Origin: Tepidiforma bonchosmolovskayae
Lineage (GTDB): Bacteria; Chloroflexota; Dehalococcoidia; Tepidiformales; Tepidiformaceae
DNA length: 64,000 nucleotides
Direction: 5' to 3'
Assembly (NCBI RefSeq): GCF_008838325.1
Contig: NZ_CP042829.1
Location: 1,674,001 to 1,738,000 of the forward strand
In this document: positions 58,626 to 64,000 of the stretch, in pieces
How positions within the stretch are numbered: the first letter of the stretch is position 1
How the letters are laid out: every line of letters starts with the position of its first letter
Notes under the pieces: generated by a model
Told to the model about the DNA's origin: nothing
Database searches by the model: none
The model's input: only the letters and a program-made list of their open reading frames with translations
Position numbers and translations under genes: made by a program

Positions 58626-59489
58626 ATGCCCGCTCCGCGCCGCGACCTCCACGAGCTCAACCGCCTCGCCTGGAACGAAGCCACCCGCGCCCACAACAGC
58701 CACAAAGGCGACCAGGCCCGCTTCTTCCGCGAAGGCGGCTCCACCCTGTTCCCGGAGGAGCTGGAACTCCTCGGCCCCCTCGAAGGGAAGCGGCTCGTCC
58801 ACCTCCAGTGCAACGCCGGCCAGGATTCCCTCTCCCTCGCACGGCTCGGCGCCCGCGTCACCGGTGTCGATATCTCCGACGAAGCCATCGCCTTCGCGTC
58901 CGAACTCTCCCGCGCCGCCGGCATCCCGGCCGACTTCGTCCGCGCCGATATCTACGACTGGTTCGAAGCCGCCGCAGCCGCAGGCGAGCAGTTCGACCTC
59001 GCCTTCTCGTCCTACGGCGCCGTCTGCTGGCTCTCCGACCTCCCCGCCTGGGGCCGCGGCATCGCCGGCATCCTCGCGCCCGGCGGCGCCTTCGTCCTCG
59101 TCGAATTCCACCCCGTCGTCGGCATGTACGACGACGAACTCCGGCTCACCTGGCCCTACCGCGACCCCGAACCGATCCACGGCGACGGCGTCGGCGATTA
59201 CGTCGCCGCCTCCCGCGAGGGGCTCGTCCCCTGGGGCTTCGAAGAAGGCCTGACCGGCTTTGAGAACCCGCACCGCGGCGCCGAATTTGCCCATGGCACC
59301 GCCGATGTCATCACGGCCCTCATCGAGGCCGGCCTCGTCCTCGAAGTCTTCCGCGAGTACGAGTACGCCAACGGCTGCCGCTTCTTCTCCTGCGCCGAGA
59401 TGCGCGAAGGCCGCCGGTTCTACCTCCCCGCCGGCGTGCCCGCCATCCCCCAGATGTACGCCGTCCGCGCCCGCAAACCCGCCGCCTAG
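58626..59489 (+). CDS. Class I SAM-dependent methyltransferase
   Basis: A 287-residue methyltransferase. The SAM-binding region is RLVHLQCNAGQDSLSLARLGARVTGVDISDEAI (motif I replaced by CNAGQD, as in the YcgJ/UbiE-like group), then FVRADIYDW and FDLAFSSYGAVCWLSDL. The N-terminus starts with NRLAWNEATRAHNSHKGDQARFF, a conserved lid. Substrate unknown. It follows the heme operon after 49 nt, but its own hexamer suggests independent expression. It overlaps the convergent rhomboid-like gene by 4 nt. Confidence 0.87.
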   Translation: MPAPRRDLHELNRLAWNEATRAHNSHKGDQARFFREGGSTLFPEELELLGPLEGKRLVHLQCNAGQDSLSLARLGARVTGVDISDEAIAFASELSRAAGIPADFVRADIYDWFEAAAAAGEQFDLAFSSYGAVCWLSDLPAWGRGIAGILAPGGAFVLVEFHPVVGMYDDELRLTWPYRDPEPIHGDGVGDYVAASREGLVPWGFEEGLTGFENPHRGAEFAHGTADVITALIEAGLVLEVFREYEYANGCRFFSCAEMREGRRFYLPAGVPAIPQMYAVRARKPAA

Positions 59490-60106
59490 GCCCCGGCTCC
59501 CCGGTCCCGGTTTGAGCCCGGCGGCCCGGCTGCCGCCCACAGCACTGCGCTGGTCGCGGCGATGGCGAGGGCGTGCTCAACGTCGAAGGTGCGGTGGAAG
59601 AGCGCCAGCCGCCCCGCGGCGAAGAGGGCAACCCCGGCGAGCACCGCCCGGCCGATGCCGGCGGGCAGCCGCCAGGCCGCCACAACCGCAAGCCCGAACA
59701 GCCCCGCCGATGCCCCCGAGTCCGGGTGCTGCAGGAGCCGGTCCGCATGGTCGCTCCACGCAGCCGCAACCCGCAGCGCCCCGAGCGTCGGGAGGGTGCC
59801 GGCCGCGTCCGCACCCCAGAAGCCCGCCGCCAGCGCCGGCCATCGCCACAGCCAGGAGCAGGCCGGCACCACCGCCAGCGCAAACATCCACTCGGTCCCT
59901 ACCAGCCCCGGCCGCGGCTGTACCAGCGGCGAAAGCACCAGCCGCCAGGGCTCCCGCCAGGCCGCCGCCCACGTCAGCGCCCAGTGGTCGATCAGCCACG
60001 GATGGAGACCGGGGAAAAACTCGCTCGCCACCTGCGGGCCGAGGATGGCCGCCAGCAGCAGCGCGGCCGGAGCCAGCCTCCCCGCGGCCTCCCGCGCCCG
60101 GGTCAT
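59486..60106 (-). CDS. Rhomboid-like membrane protein (rhomboid/rhombosortase-type)
   Basis: A 206-residue protein with about six TM segments. DSGASAGLFGLAVVAAW resembles the rhomboid catalytic GxSxGxxG helix start, and VEHALAIAATSAVL near the C-terminus offers the His of a Ser-His dyad. It lacks a soluble domain and is small, as in rhombosortases. Activity is plausible but unproven. ATG 60106 overlaps the stop of the upstream MprF-like gene by 4 nt; it is the last gene of a three-gene membrane operon. Confidence 0.7.
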   Translation of the reverse strand: MTRAREAAGRLAPAALLLAAILGPQVASEFFPGLHPWLIDHWALTWAAAWREPWRLVLSPLVQPRPGLVGTEWMFALAVVPACSWLWRWPALAAGFWGADAAGTLPTLGALRVAAAWSDHADRLLQHPDSGASAGLFGLAVVAAWRLPAGIGRAVLAGVALFAAGRLALFHRTFDVEHALAIAATSAVLWAAAGPPGSNRDRGAGA

Positions 60107-61797
60107 CCCTCGAGCGGCTCCGGCATGTCCGGCCCGCCGCGCTGCCACGGCCACCGCAGCGGACTGCGGCGCTCGCCGACCAGCGCCACGGCCAGCGCAA
60201 TCGCAGGCAGGTCGGCCTCGCTCCGGTAGATGAGGTACCGGCTCTCCCAGGCCGGGTCCCACTTCTCCTTGAATGCCCGCAGCCCGCGGAAGTTGAACGC
60301 CCTGCCCCCGTACTCATACAGCCACCGCAGCACCCGCCCCTTCACCCCGCTCTCGTCGACGTTCGCGAGCGGGGCAAAGCCGAGGCTCATTCCAGTCATC
60401 CCTTCCTCCCGGAACCGCTCCGCCATCTGCACGAACAGGTAGTCCATCACCCCATCGGGCGCATCCGGCCGGCGCCGCATCAGGTCGAAGTTCCCCACCC
60501 TCGAAGCGAACGGCGGCAGCAGGTTCACGAATGCCTCGATGCGCCCCGAAGGCGCCCGCACAGCCAGCACCCGCGTCGCCCGCAGGTACCCTTCGTCGAA
60601 CCACCCGAGGGTGAACTGCCGCTCCCGGTGATGCCCCTCGGCCAGCCAGCCGTCCGAAACCTCCCGCAGCTCCGCTATCGTCCTCGCATCGATTGGCTGC
60701 GGCAGCTCCTCGACCGTGTACCCCTCCCGCTGGAGACGGTTCGTCACGTTCCGGATGTGCTTGAACGACTTTCCCGCAAGGCTGAACGTTTCGAGGTTAA
60801 CAACTGCCTCCTCGCCGATCTTCAGCGCCTTCAGCCCCAGCCGCTGCAGCAGCGCGACATCTTCCGGCGTCGACTGGTGGAAGCAGAACCCCCACCCGTT
60901 CAGGTCGCAGTATTCAATAAATTCCCGCGCCACAGCCTCGCACGCGGCAGGCTCCCCGATCGGCCCGCCCAGCGCCACTGCCACATGCCGCTCGACCCGG
61001 TAGCCGATGAACGCGTCGCCCTCGTTCGCCATGAAATGCGACTTGTCCGGCATCAGGTGGAAATACGCGAGCGACGTGGTTCCCCACCGCTCGAGAATCG
61101 TCCGCACGCGCTCCAGCTCCCGCCGCTCCTCCGCCAGGCGATACCGCACCGGCGACAGCAGATGCCAGCTCCCCACCGCAATCGTCGCGCCCATCAGCAC
61201 CCGCACGGAATCGAGGAACCAGCGTCCGTGGCGGCCGACCGGCTCTGCGTTCGCCTCCGGGATGATCAGCACCAGCCGTACGGTGTCCTCCACCATCGCT
61301 CGCCACGATTCCGAGCCGCGGAAATGGCGGTCCAGGAGCCACAGCCCCGCCAACCCGTACGCCATCGCCCCCAGCGTTCCGAGTACCAGCCAGGCAACTC
61401 CGCGCCGCGCCATCGCCGGGTCGCTCCGCGCCGGGAACGCCGGCGCCCACGCCAGGAGCAGCCCCGCCGTTGCGCCTGCCGAGACCAGGCCCAGCACATC
61501 GGCCCGCTTCACCTGGAAACACGCGAGAGCCGCCAGCGCCGCCACCGTCGCAACGACCCACGCCTGCCGCTTCCCGCGCAGCAGCCCGCTCACAGTGCTC
61601 ACCTGCGCCAGCGATGCCAGCACGAGCAGGAACCGCGCCGTGATGACCGCAGAGACCGGGAACGCCCGGTGGAGCGGCCCAATCTCGATAATCGGCCGGT
61701 GCAGCAGCACCAGCGCGAACCCCAGCAGCCCGTTCGCCAGGACGACCGCGGCTGCCGTCCGCCGCTTCCATGCCCCGGGGAGCCGTGCTTGGCTCAT
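60103..61797 (-). CDS. Phosphatidylglycerol lysyltransferase-like protein (MprF C-terminal synthase domain, DUF2156)
   Basis: A 564-residue protein. Six or so TM helices occupy the first ~230 residues. The C-terminal GNAT-like domain (~245-540) is DUF2156, the aminoacyl transfer domain of MprF: SHFMANEGDAFIGYRVERHVAVALGGPIGEP, FCFHQSTPEDVALLQRLGLKALKIGEEAVVNL, GKSFKHIRNVTNRLQREGY and MSLGFAPLANV. It would attach lysine (or another amino acid) from aminoacyl-tRNA to phosphatidylglycerol. The flippase half of classical MprF is the separate, overlapping upstream gene. 4-nt overlaps on both sides. Confidence 0.87.
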   Translation of the reverse strand: MSQARLPGAWKRRTAAAVVLANGLLGFALVLLHRPIIEIGPLHRAFPVSAVITARFLLVLASLAQVSTVSGLLRGKRQAWVVATVAALAALACFQVKRADVLGLVSAGATAGLLLAWAPAFPARSDPAMARRGVAWLVLGTLGAMAYGLAGLWLLDRHFRGSESWRAMVEDTVRLVLIIPEANAEPVGRHGRWFLDSVRVLMGATIAVGSWHLLSPVRYRLAEERRELERVRTILERWGTTSLAYFHLMPDKSHFMANEGDAFIGYRVERHVAVALGGPIGEPAACEAVAREFIEYCDLNGWGFCFHQSTPEDVALLQRLGLKALKIGEEAVVNLETFSLAGKSFKHIRNVTNRLQREGYTVEELPQPIDARTIAELREVSDGWLAEGHHRERQFTLGWFDEGYLRATRVLAVRAPSGRIEAFVNLLPPFASRVGNFDLMRRRPDAPDGVMDYLFVQMAERFREEGMTGMSLGFAPLANVDESGVKGRVLRWLYEYGGRAFNFRGLRAFKEKWDPAWESRYLIYRSEADLPAIALAVALVGERRSPLRWPWQRGGPDMPEPLEG

Positions 61798-62882
61798 CCG
61801 CCAGGCTCCTCCGGCGCCAGTCCTGCCGCAGGGGCTGCCCCGCCCCGTCCCAGCAGCCGGAGCGCCGCCAACCCGGCCGCCAGCGGAATCCACGCCTCCC
61901 CAACGCGGTACAGCACCACCGCCGCGGTCGTCACCGGCACGCTGACTCCGTAGCTTCTGAGCATCGCCCCCAGCGACGCCTCCGCGAAGCCCAGGCCCCC
62001 GGGGAGAATCCCCACCGTCGAAAACAGCACCGTCATCGCGTACCCCGAAAGCGCGACGACCGGGCTCACCGGCTCGCCCAGTGCCCGCAGCACGGCCCAC
62101 AGCAGCCCAACACCGGCCAGCTCAACCGCCATGCCCCAGGCGAACGCGCCTGCCAGCCTCCCGGGCGCGCGCCGAAGCGCAGCCAGCACGTCGAACAGCT
62201 CGTCCGCGGCGGCATCATTCGCCACGTAGACGTCCCGGGTGAGTCCCAGGAGCCGGCGCAGGGCGTGGCTCGCCATCCCCGTCAGCCGGTACACCCGGCG
62301 CACCATCCCACGGCTCCAGAGCGCCGCCCCCAGGATTGCCGCCTGCCCTGCCGCGTACACGGCGAACAGCGCGCCTGCTGCAATTTCCAGCCGCGTGACA
62401 TGCCCATCGAACCACATCACCACGAAGACCACCGCCAGCGTCAGCGCGAACGTTGCATGGCTGACCACGACCACGGCCGTGTAGGCCGTGGTCGCCAGCC
62501 CCGCAGGCTCGCCGCGCCGCTTCGCTCCCGCGAGAAAAACCGCCAGCCCGCCCATGCCGCCCGATTTCGATACGATGTTCAGCGCTCCCGCAGCCAGCGC
62601 CGGCACCACCATCCCCGCCGTCGTCGCCGGAAGGCCCACCGCACGCCGGGCGCTCGCATACATGCCGGCCTGTCCCGCGAGAAACAGCACCACCCACCCC
62701 AGCGCCGCCGCAAGCCAGGCGGGGTTGGCTGAGGTCGCGCTCCGCCAGGCGTCCGGCAGGTCCTGCCGGTTCGCCCACAGGAAGAACGCCACAGCGGCGG
62801 CCAGTGCTGCCCACAGCACGGCCCTGAGCGCGGCCGTCCGGCCCTTCCGGGCTTCCTCGGCATGCGGTTCCGTGCCCGTCAC
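61794..62882 (-). CDS. Lysylphosphatidylglycerol synthase TM region / UPF0104 flippase-like protein
   Basis: A 362-residue integral membrane protein with about eight TMs. ALNIVSKSGGMGGLAVFLAGAKRRG and TVGILPGGLGFAEASLGAML are the hallmarks of the LPG_synthase_TM (UPF0104) family, the flippase half of MprF. It probably translocates aminoacylated lipids to the outer leaflet. The start is GTG 62882 with GGAGGAAA upstream. It is the first gene of the operon with the DUF2156 synthase and the rhomboid-like gene. Confidence 0.87.
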   Translation of the reverse strand: MTGTEPHAEEARKGRTAALRAVLWAALAAAVAFFLWANRQDLPDAWRSATSANPAWLAAALGWVVLFLAGQAGMYASARRAVGLPATTAGMVVPALAAGALNIVSKSGGMGGLAVFLAGAKRRGEPAGLATTAYTAVVVVSHATFALTLAVVFVVMWFDGHVTRLEIAAGALFAVYAAGQAAILGAALWSRGMVRRVYRLTGMASHALRRLLGLTRDVYVANDAAADELFDVLAALRRAPGRLAGAFAWGMAVELAGVGLLWAVLRALGEPVSPVVALSGYAMTVLFSTVGILPGGLGFAEASLGAMLRSYGVSVPVTTAAVVLYRVGEAWIPLAAGLAALRLLGRGGAAPAAGLAPEEPGG

Positions 62883-63045
62883 GTCAGGTCAAGTTTCCTC
62901 CGGCTCCTCCCACAGAACAGATGCCCGTACCGTCCCTTTTCGGCTTCCTTACCGGGCGCTGTCTGCGCCGGCGCGCCCCGGCCCTCCCCTGGGCCGCCCG
63001 CCCCCGTTCGACGTCGCGCCCGCCTTCCGGCACAATTCGGATTCC

Positions 63046-64000
63046 ATGCAGCCGCCCCCGGTCTCCGAACGCGACCCGGAGTCGCTCGAGCGCTACCTCC
63101 TCTCCTTCCGCTGGCCCTACCGCAACGAGGAGGTCCACCGCATCCTCGTCAACGGAGGCCTCCCCCTCTGGCGCCAGGTCCTCCGCTTCGTCCCCAACCC
63201 GAAGGAGCGCGGCAGGGCCCTCGAGCTCGGCAGCCCCCCCTTCCACATCACCCTCCTCCTCCAGCGCTTCCGCAACTACGACCTCGTCCTCACCGGCTAC
63301 GCCGCCGACGGCCGCCCGGAGCTCCGCCAGCAGCTCGAAAGCCCCGAATTCGGCGAAACGTACGAATTCGTCTGCACCTGCTTCAACGCCGAGGCCGATA
63401 CCTTCCCGTATCCCGACAACTCCTTCGACCTCGTCACCTGGTGCGAAGTCATCGAGCACCTCACCGAGAACCCCGTCCATACGCTCGCCGAGATCCACCG
63501 TGTCCTCAAACCGGGCGGCGCCCTCGTCATCTCCACCCCGAACGCTTCCCGCGCCGACTCCATCGCCAACTTCCTCGCCGGCCGCAACATCTACGACCCC
63601 TACCACCTCGGCGCCCCCCTCAAGGGCTCCCGCCACAGCCGCGAGTACACCCTCGCCGAGCTCACCGACCTCCTCGAAGGGTGCGGCTACACCATCGAGC
63701 GCGCTGCCGATATCGACATCTACCCCCCGGCCAGCCGCAACCGCCGCATCTTCCGCTGGCTGATGAACAACGTCGTGAGCCGCATCACCGGCGGCCACTA
63801 CCGCTACCACCTCTTCGTCCGCGCCCGCAAAACCGACGCTCCCTTCCGCTGGTACTTCCCGCCCTCCCTCTTCGACCTGGGGCACCTCGCCTTCTACATG
63901 GCCCCGCGCCACCCCGAGGTCACCTTCGGCATCAACGACGTGCCGCACATCGCTATGGGCTGGGGCGACCTCCAGCGCGACCCCTCCGGCCGCGCATACC
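63046..64000 (+). CDS. Class I SAM-dependent methyltransferase (truncated by window end)
   Basis: An open frame from ATG 63046 to the window edge, 318 residues visible and no stop. ERGRALELGSPPFHITLLLQRF takes the place of the SAM motif I region. TFPYPDNSFDLVTWCEVIEHL and LAEIHRVLKPGGALVISTPN are the post-I and motif III blocks of Methyltransf_11-type enzymes. The later segment (RIFRWLMNNVVSRITGGHYRYHLFVRARK) is outside the core. CACAAT lies 9 nt before the ATG. Similar proteins modify sugars or lipids, but the substrate is unknown. Confidence 0.82.
   Translation, partial: MQPPPVSERDPESLERYLLSFRWPYRNEEVHRILVNGGLPLWRQVLRFVPNPKERGRALELGSPPFHITLLLQRFRNYDLVLTGYAADGRPELRQQLESPEFGETYEFVCTCFNAEADTFPYPDNSFDLVTWCEVIEHLTENPVHTLAEIHRVLKPGGALVISTPNASRADSIANFLAGRNIYDPYHLGAPLKGSRHSREYTLAELTDLLEGCGYTIERAADIDIYPPASRNRRIFRWLMNNVVSRITGGHYRYHLFVRARKTDAPFRWYFPPSLFDLGHLAFYMAPRHPEVTFGINDVPHIAMGWGDLQRDPSGRAY

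Overview
The window is about 64 kb of a very GC-rich bacterial chromosome with almost no non-coding space. I recognise 67 genes or gene fragments, one cut by each window edge, and no rRNA, tRNA, phage, transposon or CRISPR locus. The gene content suggests a Chloroflexota bacterium, possibly near Tepidiforma/Dehalococcoidia: secreted proteins with Thr-Pro tails, a Thermus-type isocitrate dehydrogenase, many acyl-CoA enzymes, luciferase-like flavin enzymes and a siroheme-dependent heme cluster. This placement is inference from gene content only.

Layout. 1-9.3 kb: end of a PEP-utilising enzyme, a DEAD-box helicase, an enoyl-CoA hydratase, a YprB-like nuclease, a flavin disulfide reductase, an M23 peptidase and moaC. 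9.3-12.9 kb: nadD, then groEL behind a perfect CIRCE operator, and small proteins. 12.9-26.3 kb: nitroreductase, hydrolase, MOSC, thioesterase, DinB, isocitrate dehydrogenase, two MFS transporters, a luciferase-like oxidoreductase, crotonase, GNAT, two exported proteins and leucyl aminopeptidase. 26.4-30.15 kb: a PAP2 protein, then an island of atypical composition with an HTH protein, a Tat-like exported protein, a Cys-rich M23-like ORF, a lipoprotein and a MauE-like membrane protein. 30.2-38.6 kb: aldehyde dehydrogenase, a kinase pair, rpsO-pnp, a flavin monooxygenase-like gene, DUF1003, tesB and DUF2277. 38.6-48.8 kb: acyl-CoA dehydrogenases, a GGDEF/HDOD/degenerate-GGDEF cassette, pyruvate kinase, an FKBP lipoprotein, a CoA transferase and an ACAD10/11-type kinase. 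48.9-58.6 kb: a nine-gene, tightly overlapping tetrapyrrole operon. 58.6-64 kb: two methyltransferases flanking a membrane operon made of a split MprF system and a rhomboid-like protein.

The tetrapyrrole operon is the most coherent system. It encodes HemA, HemL, HemC, a fused SUMT-HemD, a precorrin-2 dehydrogenase, a CbiX chelatase with a four-Cys tail, a fused two-module siroheme decarboxylase and a HemQ-type coproheme decarboxylase. Together these outline a route from glutamyl-tRNA through siroheme and coproheme to heme b. HemB and AhbC are not in the window. An aldo/keto reductase of unknown role is embedded in the operon.

Four window-wide patterns stand out. (i) The + strand is C-rich at codon third positions in + genes, and - genes correspondingly end in G. 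This asymmetry fades in the 27-30 kb island and in one gene at 23.5 kb. (ii) Many genes have a TANNNT-like hexamer 6-7 nt before the start codon and no Shine-Dalgarno, which suggests leaderless mRNAs. (iii) Tandem arrays of a 7-bp GCTCCCN unit occur at two gene ends and, in frame, inside the chelatase gene. (iv) Many adjacent genes overlap by 4 nt.
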